Positions 1-12,050 of a stretch of 64,000 nucleotides of DNA are shown here, one piece after another; position 1 is the stretch's first letter, and the number at the start of each line of letters is the position of its first letter. The DNA comes from Bifiguratus adelaidae (lineage: Eukaryota > Mucoromycota > Endogonomycetes > Endogonales), in assembly GCA_002261195.1 (NCBI GenBank), contig MVBO01000068.1, positions 1 to 64,000 on the forward strand, read 5' to 3'. The notes beneath the pieces were generated by a model. That model worked only from the letters and a program-made list of their open reading frames with translations, made no database searches and was not told where the DNA came from. The position numbers were made by a program, and so were the translations under genes.

Positions 1-156
1 ATCTTTAAAACATGTCAGAGGCGGTTCCAAGCTACTTTACGCGTCAAATTCCACGATGTTGACCTATTGATCAGCAATGTCAATCATGAAATTCCATTCG
101 GCACGGATATCATCTGTCCTGCTTCAAAGGCTGCCCACAGCAAGTGCCCAGACTGA
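1..156 (+). CDS. Possible 3' end of a gene cut by the left edge
   Basis: Frame 1 is open from the first base to a TGA at 154-156, giving about 51 residues with no recognisable domain. An open run of this length occurs by chance fairly often, so this may be nothing. If real, the gene would converge on the BLM10 gene, whose stop is at 523. The stretch 157-522 shows no coding signal I can support and probably holds 3' flanks. Confidence 0.15.
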   Translation: MFKTCQRRFQATLRVKFHDVDLLISNVNHEIPFGTDIICPASKAAHSKCPD

Positions 157-522
157 GGCAATACCCAAACTCCCTATACACGCGGAATCGAGGTAGCAAC
201 CATATTTGGCTTGAAGTGTTGCTATATCGGCAAAGGCGGCCGCAGTCGGCATCCGAGTGCCAATCGGAATTTCAGCGCCTTGAATAGCGCCTGATCGGCC
301 AAAGCTTTTCTACCATGATGTGGCATGGTCCGAAGACAATGATACCGTCAGTTGTCACCCAGCAATCAGATTTGTGGACACACACACATTCTGCTTCAAT
401 GGTATTAGACTATCCGAGCTCAGATAGCATACGGAAACTCCGAATATTTACCAACAAAGAAATAAGCTAAAGTGCTTCTTTACAGGTCTATGCTCTACGT
501 TCCGCCAATGTATAAGTCTAGA

Positions 523-3500
523 TTAAGCGTAATAAGAAGGCGATATAAGCATATCGCTTAGCAAGGATAGCTGGTCTTCCGTGAATTGGAGCATATCCTC
601 GTGCCAGGTATCATGATGTGTGCGTCTAAAGTCTGCAAATGTTTTCTTGACAGTTGCCTGCACGCGCGAGTTCAAATCAGCCATCACTGCATAGTGCTTT
701 CGAGTAAGGCTATATTGACATACCTGAATGGGTGCGGGATCTGAGACACAGCCAGCCAAGAACACTAGAATCTCTGGCATCCATGACGGTACCTCGTAAG
801 GGAAAGCGTCGACAAGGCAAGACAAACCAAGTACACCGGCATGACGCCGTAGGACGGCGGTTTGAAAGCCAGCTGGCGTTGCGGCGCGCACCGACGAGTC
901 CTTTCGATTGCGTTGTGGAATTTGCGTATCGGCTAGATCTCGGAAGCGACTTATCAACTGCGCTATCGCTTCACGTTGCGAGCAGCGGATGAGCCCGGAC
1001 AATGTGACGGCGGCCAATTGTCGAACCTATGCAGAATTCGGTTACTTCCCGAGACTATACCCTTGAGCTCCCTGTTAATTACCTCAATTTGCGAATCCAG
1101 TAGCATTGCTCCGACAGCATCCATAATACTGATGACCTCCTTACTCTCCATCAAAAACAGATGCTTGAAGAAGAACACTTGCACAATCGGCAACGCCTTG
1201 ACGCGCACATGCCAGTTCGAATGATGTGATATGATTTGCGTGAAGTTCTGGATAAGCGGTGGCACCATTTGCGGAGTATAAGTGTACTGCGAAATTAGTT
1301 GCAAGACGTTTGCTGCCATGTGAGCCAAATCCTGGTCGTCCTTCACGTCTTGCATCTCGAATATTTCTCCCAAGACGGGTTGGACATACGGAATAGTGCC
1401 GGCTACCCGCCAAGTGGAGAACGCATTGTGTATCCAAGCCAATATGGTTTTACTTGCATTGACATAGTCACTGCCGCCAATAATGACCTTGCCATGAGCC
1501 TCTTCTTTCCATGTGCGCAGTGCACTCAAGACTGTCTCCAACCGCTCCACCATCATTGGAACCTTTGGCAGATCCACGCCTACACCGTCCCCTTGAGACC
1601 ATTGATGTTGGATAAACGCCTCTACGGAAGCAAACCCAGGCACCCATTGTAGTTGCAATATCTCATCGATGTTGGTTCCAATGGCATTTCGAACTTGTTT
1701 ATACGGATGTGCAATGTTGTTAAACAATGTGTCGAGCACAGCTTGTGATTTCGGTGTGAATCGCCATGCTATGGTGACAACAACTGAACGCAGTAGAAGC
1801 TGCTTTCCCGTCTGCGCAAAGGCTGCATTGGATTCCATGTCGAGATTGAAGTCCAGGATGATATTCACCAACGGCAAAGCGCGCCGTGGGTCGCGCGAAG
1901 ACTAAGGATGGTATGAGCGCTCGCAGCGTATGAGCTCGTAAAACACACATGCTTACCAAACAATATTTTGTAAACGCTTCCCAGTAAGCCACAGAATCTG
2001 GTGTCATGCTAGAGAATATCTTTTCAAGTAATGGAACCAGTTTCGCCCATACTGCTTTCGAGTCTTCCGCAGCCCAATGCTTCATTCCGCGGACAAGACC
2101 AGCTAGCATTTCGGCGACAGCACGTTGCTGATTCTTTTGATCCGCCATAAGAGCTGCCTCTTCAACTTCCGTAAAGAATGGTTCAACTAACTGCCTCTCA
2201 AAAGTCTCAAAGATACTTTTGAACAGTCGAGCACGGTCTGGCGAGAATTTGTCTTCGTGAGCGCTGGATGGTTCCTGAGAAGCAAACGACAGCAATTGCG
2301 TCCAATATTGGCGGTCTTGCAATGCTTTGGACACTTGCTCCATGGTTGCTTTACAAGCATCGTCGGCTATGAACAATGTTTCATCCGCCTCGCGTTGTCG
2401 GTATGCTTTGTATTGGACTGGCCAAGCAAGCCAGCCGATGCGGTCATCGTCTACGAATGGTCTAAAGAGATATCAGCTTCCATGCACGGCACAATGGGTA
2501 AAACCTACGATGCCGAGAATTTCTCCTCCCACTTGCTCTCTAGAAAGGCTTGCTCGTACCGCTCCGGCAAGGGAACTGGGGTAGTCTCGTCGACACGAAA
2601 TGGACTGACATAAGCGCGGCTGACAAGCGCTGTCTCATTTCCACCAGCGAGACTCCATTGCTTCAAGTACAATAGCATTGTAGTCATAGAAAGGCAAGCC
2701 ACTTTACGTAGCGATTGGATGTCAGACACCAGGCAGTCGACCACAAATTGAGCAAATTTCGCCGACGGCACAACGTCGGTTCGCATGACGTTATCCAGGA
2801 ATCCTGCGACCATATAACGAAAGCGCCAGTGTATCAATGGGTCATTGAAAAGGACGAGCAAATCGTCAACCAGTTGAACATACGCCTCCTTTCTGTGCTT
2901 TCTACGATCGAGGACTTTCTGACGCACTTCTTCCAAGTTATGAGTGAACGTATTTGCTTGAGGCTCCGCAGGGTTATGCAATGTAAAACCACTCTTTGTA
3001 ACTGCGCGCGAAATCTCGCCAATCTGTTCACGAGGAATCAATTCGAAAGGGACGTTGGTAAAATTGAAGGCGTATTCGATAAAGCTTTTCCGCAAAAGGT
3101 CTTGAACGGATACCTGAATAGTGTAACCTGGTATTAGAGGCGGTGGTATACAGCACCAAGGTCAGCGCCACGTACCTTATCCTCGTGTTGAGCCTTGCAC
3201 AGACTGAGTATGAAGCGCGGAACAAACCTCCAATCGCGTAGGCAAGTGAGCATAAGTGTTTTTGACTTGAAAAGATACAGAGCACCTTTCATCCGATCCG
3301 TCTGATAAGACTTTGTAGAATGTGGGTGTAGTTCGTCCAGGAGGGCGTCGACAACCTTTGGCTTAGCACCCAAATAGCAGCGTACAGACGCGATCAAAGC
3401 ATGCTGTGCTTGCTTTCGGATCTCCGTGTACGGCGATAACGACAGTTCCAACAGGTCTAGGATCATGTTGCGTTGCAACACACCAGGAGGGCGTCCGTAG

Positions 3501-6500
3501 GCATTTTGCTTCATTCGGAGGAGATGATGCGCGTAGACTCGTCGTACTAAGCCAGGAAATTAGCTGTGCATTGCCACGCAAAATAGCGAGCTTTACCTAG
3601 AACGTAGCGCGGATATTTCTTCTTGTCCGCAAACGTTTTGCTCATACTCTTTGCGTAGTTGTAACTTCGTTTGATGGCATCGTACTTGGACTTTTCGACT
3701 CCGCGATCGGTAAGGAATGAGTGCAACATCTTGATGACAATTTTCATGCTCTCAATGTCATCCTCTCTGGACTCTTTGAGGTAGACGAAGCTTGAGTGCA
3801 CAAGCTCGCCAATGGTTTGACGTAATCTCTTTGCTCGTTGACCATCGCCCTCAGCGCCTGAATCAAAGCAATAATTTGCGTATAGGAATTTAGATGGTCT
3901 TAATGTTTTCGAGATCTCATCACTACTCATTGTGTCAACGCTTTGTTGCTAGATATCATATCGCGTCCACATACCTGAACTCGGAACTATCGTCCGTTTC
4001 ATCGGCTTGATACAGTGTGATGCTGCCCAACAACAGGTTCCTCAAATACACCAGTTGGCGACAAAATTCATTGGAGATCTCTTTGCTTGATAGATTGGTC
4101 AGCGTGCCATCTCTCAGTTCCTGCATTCGTCTTTGAATGAGTCTCAGATACTTCTCGATGACCTCAAACGCCAGGTCAATCTCCTCTTTGGATGGAATGT
4201 GCCATTGTATCTCCAGATTCTGTGGATCGCATGATTTACCCCAGTAGAGATGATGTTGCTGCATATAAGAAGGGTCACTCCACTGACTTGGCGTAGCACT
4301 GCGACATTCGAGGGGATATAGGTCCGTCAGCGCAATGAGTATGTGTCGCAAGAGCTTGCCCGCCCACATGTAGCCTCTTCGGGACTTGCAAAACGTCATC
4401 ATCTTGTCTAAAATCCCTAGAATTTCATCCTTATGTCGCACTATGTCCGTTCCAGAGACCGTCACCACTTGATACAGGATGCATTGGTACCAATGCAGAG
4501 TGGTATCGATATTAATTTCGCTGTACAAGGAAGTGGATGGTTGAGATGACGCGCCGTGCTCTAGTTCGGTCTCGATGTTCCTTATACATATGGATAGGAA
4601 CTTTGGTAGGGCCTTCGCTGGAGCCACTGCGGTAATGATGGAGCATAGGAATCCAGTAGCCCTCGCGGCGTTTGGTATGACCGTGTCAGACGCAAAATCG
4701 ACGATCATCTGCAAGACCATATCATAAAGTTCGTCGGATAGCTGATACGTCAGTACCTCGCAAGCATGCTACAGGTTGTTAGACTACGTTACCGAAGTGA
4801 GCATCACAACATACCAGCAAGATCTGCGTCAAGCCGGCTTCAAGATTAGGAGAGGATTTTGTTGAAGATCCTTGAGCTGGCAAATTCTCAAACTGAAGAC
4901 ATGCACGTTAGGACAACAGCTCGCATATGAATAGATCTGTCGATACTTACGGTAGCAATAACCCTACGCATGAATTTGGCAACCCATTCTTCAAACTCGC
5001 CAGTGGACGCCTTGCACAAGGCATTTTCTTCTTCAATGTCCAACTGCATATCTTCCCCAGCTTCTTCGAAATGAAAGCCACCATATCCAGCCGACTCATC
5101 ATTCATGGTCAGATCCTTGACTGGCACATTGACCAAAGCTTGAGTGACAAACATTAGCGATGCCATTGTTTTGATAGGATCATTCATATCGATGCCAGGT
5201 ATAGTGAGGTGCAGTAAAGGCAACAAATGCTTCCCACCAGCAGGGTAATGCTCCCTCGTAATCATTGGCATTACGACGTGAGATAGAACACCCAGAGATG
5301 ATAGGGTGCGATGTGCCTAAGCAACCATGTAAGCCATAAAAGCAATTTTCAAAATCTGTTTCCTTACTTCAGTGAGGGTTTCCAACGACGGATATATGCG
5401 CTCCAAAAGTCCGGGAAAGATAACACTAGGTTCTAACCCTAGATTGCCGAGTCAGCACGTCCAACTAACGATGAAGTACACACTTACAAGCCAAATAACG
5501 CAGTGCAGAGTGACTTAACGTTACAGGAAGTTGTTCCTTGCCATACAGCGCGAGAAAGGTGACTCCTCGCAACTTGAGGACAAAATCCTTCTTCATGGCA
5601 TCTGTGATCCTGCGATGCCTTGGTGTTAAGCAGTCGGGTTCTTGTTCCAACCGATAACGTTTGAGGAATTCGTACGCCAAATGTTTCAAAAACATGACGA
5701 GACTAAATGTCCAACGGCCATTGTTGGATGGATGGTAGAACGACTCGGTTGCTTGTAGTAAGTTGCCCAGATGGGTCAAAGTAGTCGAGGTCATTGGACG
5801 GTCTTTGCTGTCGACGCCGTCTGCCATTAGTTCGTCGCCATCTACACCATTTGGCGTCGTTTCACGATCGGGAAACATTGTATAGACAATGAATCTCGCG
5901 AGCATCTTGAACTTGTCGGACTTCGAATGTAGAAACATGGCATTGCCGACATTGAGGTCTGTTCTCAGACTATTTGCAACAACGCTGCCAGCTGCAATCG
6001 AAGGTCCCCGCGATGAGCGCGCGGTAGTGCCGCTGCCATCGGATGCGCTTCCTACTGGCAAGTTCATCATGCGTATGGCGACGGTGAAAATCCATTGCAC
6101 CTGCTGGTGGGTGAAGATACCGAGTTCCTGCAGTCCCTCCGAGACGTCGTCGATGTGCACGTTTTCCTCGGCAATGGCCGCCAGCAGGTCCATAAATTGT
6201 AAATCATACATATGCGAATTTGCCAGCATTGACCATAGGCTAAAGAGTGTTGGCAGAGTTTTGCTGATGCTCGAATAGTCGTCCTTAGCTGATGCAGATG
6301 CAGAGACGGCCACCGGCAGAAAATGCACTAGATATCCCTGCACGCGAAATGCGTCCGCAATTGAATGAGCAGTGAATTGCGGTAGAAGTTCTTGCAGTAT
6401 CTCCGCTGAAGCATCGGGGGCAAAGAACCTCCTTGCGTGCTTTGCAAGTTTGACTGCGCCGAGCATTTGCTTTCTGCATTGGACAGTGAGACATAGAATT

Positions 6501-7100
6501 ATGCGACATACGGATACACTCACGACTCCGCACCGAGGCTCTTCTCCCGGGACTTTGCGAAATAAGTTGAGTCAATCAAGGTGTAAAGCGGACGCCAGGC
6601 GAGTACCAAGTCATCCCTATTCAAATGCTTCTTTCGCCTGCCAGAGGAGCGTCAGATGGCGATATCGAGAATCCTTCATGCTCTTCGCCTACCTGATAAG
6701 CCGTATGCAAGAATTGGCCCATATCTCTACAAGTGATGGCTCCATACCGCATGTGATTGTCATCTCATAGAGCAATTTCGCCAATGCCGCTCGCGTGACT
6801 CTTGGGATAGCGTGTTTCATATCCAAATAGCTACAGAACATGCATATTTAGGCATTCGACCCACAAGTGCTTCATCGGTACAAGGACCGCTTACCTTCCC
6901 AATCGCTTCACCCAGAATAAACACCCAGGACTCCAGTCCTGAGCCTCCACACATATTGTCAAGTTGCGGCATATCTCTTGTAGCCACTCGGTCGCCTCAC
7001 CATCCAATCTAGAAGCATATGGAAGATTGGTAGAGTACTTGAGACTATGATAACTATCATCCGCCGCTACCGTACTCGGTATCGGCTCTTTGACTGCCAT
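523..7100 (-). CDS. BLM10: Proteasome activator BLM10/PA200 (PSME4 family), about 14 exons
   Basis: Large HEAT-like repeat protein that caps the 20S proteasome and, in other organisms, acts in nuclear proteasome function and histone turnover. The gene reads complete. The N-terminus (7100-6895) has YASRLDGEATEWLQEI followed by CVEAQDW and WVKRL. The next exon gives YLDMKHAIPRVTRAALAKLL, then DDLVLAWRPLYTLID. The middle has the PSME4-type segment HYPAGGKHLLPLLHLTIPGI. The C-terminus has RHAGVLGLSCLVDAFPYEVP and ends SPSYYA. That YYA is the hydrophobic-Tyr-X tail that docks in the 20S alpha pocket. Joined exons give roughly 1,900-1,950 residues, the usual size. Early introns were resolved at 6894 to about 6834, within the 6600s, and about 6526-6575; the remaining joins are inferred from overlapping open frames. 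The ATG at 7100 faces SWD2 across 98 bp. Confidence 0.95.
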
Positions 7101-7198
7101 GAAAGAGAACAGAACGACACTGACGCTGTCGGCTGAAATGCTCCAAAATTAAGCCTTGGGTGGCGTCGAGCCACTTTGACGCGCGTCTCTTGTCCACG
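7101..7198. promoter_or_regulatory. Short shared intergenic promoter, BLM10 / SWD2
   Basis: Only 98 bp separate the two divergent start codons. A perfect inverted repeat GTGGC-GTCGA-GCCAC lies at 7160-7174. GGTGGC at 7159-7164 matches six of nine bases of the yeast PACE element (GGTGGCAAA) that Rpn4 uses on proteasome genes. That is suggestive beside a proteasome activator but weak, because the last three bases differ. Confidence 0.45.
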
Positions 7199-8502
7199 AT
7201 GGATAAGCCGGTGGTGCTTACGCCACCCATTCTGTCGTCATTCCGGATAACCAAGATCTTTAAAGAGAATATCAACTCTATTACATCGCTCTGTTATGAT
7301 GATACCGGTGAAATCTGCGTCACCGCGGCAAAGGACGAGAGTTTGCGTGTGTACGATTGTCGGTCCGGACAGTAAGAGTTATGGAAGAAGTGCGTCCACG
7401 GGATGCTCACACGACCTTCGTTAGGCCTAGAAACACACTCTTTAGCAAGAAGTACGGCGTCCACCTTGCTAAATTCACACATCGACAGAACAACGTCGTA
7501 TACGCCTCGACGAAGGAGGATGGTAAGTTATGGACGGTATGGATTTGACTATTTACTCAATGGCATGGTGTAGACACGCTGCGATATCTCTCACTGCACG
7601 ACAATAAGTACATTCGATACTTTAGAGGACACAAGAAAAGGTAAGGACAACCTTCGTCGTGTCCATGCGCTCATCAGATTCTAGGGTGACCGCATTAGAA
7701 ATGTCACCAGCAGACGATCAATTCCTATCAGCATCACTAGACAACACCGTGCGGCTTTGGGATCTGCGATCTAATACATGTCAAGGCATGATCAATACGC
7801 CAGGCAGAACCAATATTGCGTTTGATCAAGCAGGATTGATCTTTGCTCTCGGTGTCGGATCAACCCTGAAATTGTATGATTTGAAGGCTTTCGATTCCGG
7901 GCCATTTGCCAGTTGGGACTTGATCGACCCAAATCGTCCTCAGGGCATGGCTGAGTGGACGTCAGTACAATTCTCCAACGACGGTCTACACATCCTCATC
8001 ACAACGGCGGGAGATACCCATTACCTGGTGGATGCTTTTGACGGCAAGCTAGAGCAGACATTTGTAGGTCACTCGGGAGTAGGCATCGGTTCGAACTTAG
8101 GTGGACAGGTTGATGTGGTGGGAGGAGGAGGTGAGGCTTGTTTCACTCCAGACGCCCAATTCGTCATGGCTGGCTCCAGAGACGGCAAGATCTGTCTCTG
8201 GGATATTGCACATCCTAAACCAGATCACCAGCCATTCCATGTCCTGGATGGTCCAACGGAACCGGTGAGCGTTCTTGGCATTAATCCAAAATACCTCATG
8301 CTTGCATCCGGCTCCTCTGAATTGGTAAGTTGAAAGTTGCTGCCTTTGATAGAACGACCTCCTAGTTCCCCAATCTCGGCGAGTTGATGCCGTTATTGGT
8401 TTTTATCGGTCGAAGATCCATGCATCATATACTCTCTGCTAATTACTTCACTCCCTTTAGTGTTTCTGGGAGCCCAATCCCTCACTGTTGAATGTACAAT
8501 AA
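7199..8502 (+). CDS. SWD2: COMPASS / cleavage-factor WD40 subunit Swd2 (WDR82), 5 exons
   Basis: WD40 beta-propeller shared by the Set1/COMPASS H3K4 methyltransferase and, in yeast, the cleavage and polyadenylation factor. Exons: 7199-7371, 7431-7522, 7574-7640, 7685-8324 and 8461-8502. The start at 7199 is the first ATG; an upstream in-frame GTG at 7160 is not needed. Hallmarks are [64 protein letters not shown] and a short last exon [12 protein letters not shown], all in family order. The joined length of about 337 residues fits the family. The exon junctions at 7371/7431 and 7522/7574 restore the frame exactly. Confidence 0.95.
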
Positions 8503-8743
8503 CCTCCATGAGCACCTTGTATAGACCACGTCATGTCCTTTCTCCCTGTAAAACAGACGTATTCAATCAATTGTAAACTTTTTGTCTCACACCATGATAG
8601 AATAATAAGCAAAAGGTAACAGTGACGATGACCATGGCCTTCCAGGATAGAAAGAGGTACAAACGTGCTATTCTTTGACTTTTCTTCAAATTAATTAATA
8701 TAAAACTCAAGCGTGGGCTTTTCTTTTTTACTCTCGACGCAGC

Positions 8744-9834
8744 ATGAGTCTCTACGGAGCAAACAAGGAAGCGTCCAATATTCGCAACAAGCTCAAGAGA
8801 GAGGAGGTATATCACAAGCGGAAGGTAGACAAGGCAAAAGCCAAAAGTGCCAAGCGGAACCAATTACAAAAGGAAGAGGAAGAAGATCCCGAAAAGAAAG
8901 CGGTCAGTGTCAATCGTCTTGACTCATTCGGCTCCGCTTAAACGCTCGTTTGCGTATATAGGAGCGCCTAACCAAGAATGTCCCAGCTACTATCGAAAAC
9001 ACTCGTGAATATGATGAGACTATCGTAGCAAACGAGCAAGAGGATAGCGAGATCCAAGAGGACGAAGCGACCGATGAATTTGCCCAATATTTCCAAGGTC
9101 AGGCTCCCAAGATTGTCATTACGACGTCCAAGAGTCCTAGTGTGGTAAGATGGAAACAGAGGGTGCGCGTTCATGCTTAAGACTCACCATTCGTGTCCAG
9201 GCGTCCTATGAGTTTGCGGCTGAACTTGTGAGCATATTCCCCAACGCTACGTTTGTGAGGCGACGACCGCAGTTTGAGGTCACTCACATTGTCGAGTTTT
9301 GCAAAAATAGAAATTATACCGACATTATCATTGTCAATGAGGATCGTAAAAAGCCAAGTAAGTTATCCAACGTCTATCGTGATCATTTGTTCTCATTACT
9401 GGCTTGCAGATGCCATCACACTCATCCACCTTCCAAACGGGCCAACTGCCTATTTCAAATTATCCTCCATCAAACTTTCCAAAGACATCGCCAACCACGG
9501 TCGCACCACCTCACACAAACCGGAATTGATCCTCAACAACTTTAACAGCCGACTCGGTCACACGATCGGTCGAATGTTTTCGGCTCTCTTTCCTCAAGTA
9601 CCCGAATTCCAGGGTCGTCAAGCCGCCACATTTCACAATCAACGCGACTTTATTTTCTTTCGGCGCCATCGTTACATTTTTAAAGACGTTGAAAAAGTGG
9701 GTTTGCAGGAACTCGGGCCGCGGTTCACCCTGAAATTGAAATGGTTACAAAAAGGGGCGTGGGATAAAACGGCGGATTATGAGTGGCTGTTCAAGCAAGA
9801 GATGGAAACGAGTAGACGCAAATTCTTTCTCTAA
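8744..9834 (+). CDS. RPF1: Ribosome production factor 1 (Brix domain), 4 exons
   Basis: Nucleolar Brix-family protein of 60S biogenesis; in yeast Rpf1 acts in 27S pre-rRNA processing. Exons: 8744-8902, 8962-9144, 9201-9357 and 9410-9834. The N-terminus is highly charged and basic ([17 protein letters not shown]-like), as in Rpf1. The Brix core follows, with [64 protein letters not shown] and [17 protein letters not shown]. The C-terminus [18 protein letters not shown] is the conserved sigma70-like end of the domain. The total of about 307 residues is close to yeast Rpf1. Exon phases (0,0,1) are all consistent. Confidence 0.95.
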
Positions 9835-9971
9835 TGCTGCACGTCGGTGTATATACCTCAATCATCATGTCGTTTGCATTGAAGGGAGCATGCCCTCTTC
9901 CATTAAACTATTTAGATAGGTCGTATATACAACATACATTATCCGTCCTTTCCCTATTACACGCTACCCTA

Positions 9972-11474
9972 TTACCTGGGTTGCTTGTACCAATTCAAGT
10001 CCATATCCGTCTGCATTTTACCTATTCCCGACGATCGATGATGTCGATGCGGATTAAACGTCATGCTCGGCGATCCCTTCCGGAAGGTACCGACGCCTGT
10101 TCTAGGATGACTTGGCCAATTCTCGCTTCTTGATAAACGCCGGGCCGTATGCGGACTATTGACCCAGGTACTTGTGGAGTTGGAGCCTTGCATGATGGGT
10201 GCGACCGGTGTTTGAAAGGGAACCATGGGTGTTAGTTGTGGAAGTGGAGATGAAGGATCGGAATGGAGGTCAAGCGCTGCGTAGGCGGATTGCATGTGGG
10301 AGACGGATGGGTTGAGGTAGGATGGCGGTGGGGTAACATTGAAAAATTCGGGGCTCGATGATTGAGAGCATGGTATATTAAGGACTGCGCTATAGTCAGT
10401 AGACATGAACATAAGGCATGCATCGACACATACGACGTGCAATAATGTTGTGCAGTTGGCGGAGTTCTTCTTGCTGGCGTTTAATCTCCTCGCTTGCTGC
10501 GTTCACTTTGGTGACCAACAAATCTTGTGTTTTCGTAAGTTGCTCATTCTGCGCTCGTAATTGCTGGATATGTAGAGCCAATGTCTCGTACTTCTCATCT
10601 GCGGTCGTTGCGTTACGTAAGAATGTATCGGAAATGCCACCAATCTTGGTCTGGTGAAGACTCATCATGGTCGTATCGAGGTCATCGTGAAGCTCATCGT
10701 TGGAAGTGATGGAAGTCGGGGTCATCATAGTCTTTTCAATCGCCCTTCCAGAGGTATTGATCTTGGGTTTCTGTACAGGTGTGCTACTCTTTCTCTTGAC
10801 GAGCATAATCAGGTCCTCGCGACCACGTAGAAACTGTGGATGCTGCCACATGCTCGCCTTCGCGTTCCTCTTGTTTTTGGTCTTGCGAGCGTCGCTTTCC
10901 CTCACGAAGCCGTATATCTGTCGGTATAGTTAGTGCACGCTCTGGCCAAGTCAGTAGGATGGAATAGAAACGAAACTCACATTTAGCTGGCGCACGAACG
11001 ACGAGTACTTGCATCCTTTAAAGTGCAGCGGGAGAATCTCCTGTGCAAACTCTGCAACGTCCTCAGTGCCGAGTGTCTCCACAGACACCTTCAGGGCACA
11101 CCTACCTTCTTCATCACTGATGGAAAACTTGTTACCCTGGTCGTTCCAACTCAGGATATGCGCATATTCAAGTACCGACAAGAGGCTATGCAACCGTTCG
11201 AAGCGCACGTTAGTCGACCTCGAAACGCTAAATAGACTTGGCACTACAAGACTTACTCAAATAGCTTCTTTGCAAATGTCTGACCACCAGGCATGGCCAA
11301 AGGCATCTGAAAGAAGTCGTCGCGTCCGTCAACCGGACTTGACAACTCGTCTGTCCCCATCCATGTTTCCTCCGGCTGCCACGTTTCCATCGTCTCCTCA
11401 GCAAAGTTTAATCGACGATCTAGAGGGAAGGCCATCCCCACATCAAAATTCATGGCTTCATCGTCTTCGGCCAT
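9972..11474 (-). CDS. HSF-type transcription factor with coiled coil
   Basis: Sequence-specific DNA-binding protein of the heat-shock-factor fold. Exons: 11474-11257, 11185-10981, 10917-10434 and 10384-9972. The first exon is an acidic N-terminal segment ending AKKLF. It splices through a CTAAC branch site into a domain with ILSWNDQGNKFSI, LPLHFKGCKYSSFVRQLN and IYGFVRESDARK, which is the HSF winged helix with its recognition helix. A heptad-like coiled coil follows (HIQQLRAQNEQL to HNIIAR), then a Ser/Pro-rich tail. No receiver domain is seen, unlike Skn7/Prr1, so it is nearer Hsf1/Mga1/Sfl1 types; the exact orthologue is not assigned. The ATG at 11474 is preferred because the open frame above it starts only at a TTG. 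About 440 residues. Confidence 0.85.
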
Positions 11475-12050
11475 CCATACGACTAAAATGAAGAGTAAGA
11501 GAACAAGCAGAAGAATCCTTTTTGCACCTGGCAAAATAGACTAAGCTGACATGGGCCGAGTGACCTTGTCAGTTGCTCTTTTTGGAGAAAGCCTGTTCCT
11601 GGGAAGCAAGGAGAAGACATCAGGCGCGCGAACGGACTTGGTATTCAAAGTGGGAAAGGCTCATTGAGGACTGTAATACTGGAAGTGACGATTGACCATC
11701 GCTATCCTGCGTAGGCCTGCGGTTGGTTGGTCCGTGCCTCGCCACTTAGCATGAAACTTCGCGCCCCATCGTGTAACAAACAACCCGGATTAAGCCGTTG
11801 GGGTGGGCTGGCCAAAACGAGGGGCTATATCATCGACTGCCAGGAATAGGCAATGGAACCACCTTACTTGTTATGGTAGGGAGAGGGGCGTCACGCAGTT
11901 CAGCAAACAGGTTCTCTTTCGGGTGGGGAAAGCGGACCCATGATCAGTCCCCTGGTCAGAGAAATCGGCCGTCGCTTATTTATGGCATCCAAGGGCAAAG
12001 TTACTGGGTCAAGGGTTACACATTTGTCTGGATAAAAGGTATCCCAGCTA
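11475..12050 (-). promoter_or_regulatory. Upstream region of the HSF-type gene with three AGGGG sites
   Basis: This 576-bp gap lies between the HSF start and the stop of the next minus-strand gene. Three AGGGG/CCCCT pentamers, the yeast stress-response-element core, lie at 11820-11824, 11884-11888 and 11949-11953. A pentamer is common by chance, so functional meaning is only a suggestion. A TTTTAG-type acceptor just upstream of 11474 would also allow a 5'UTR intron. An open frame on the other strand (11798-12115) has no recognisable content. Confidence 0.3.
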
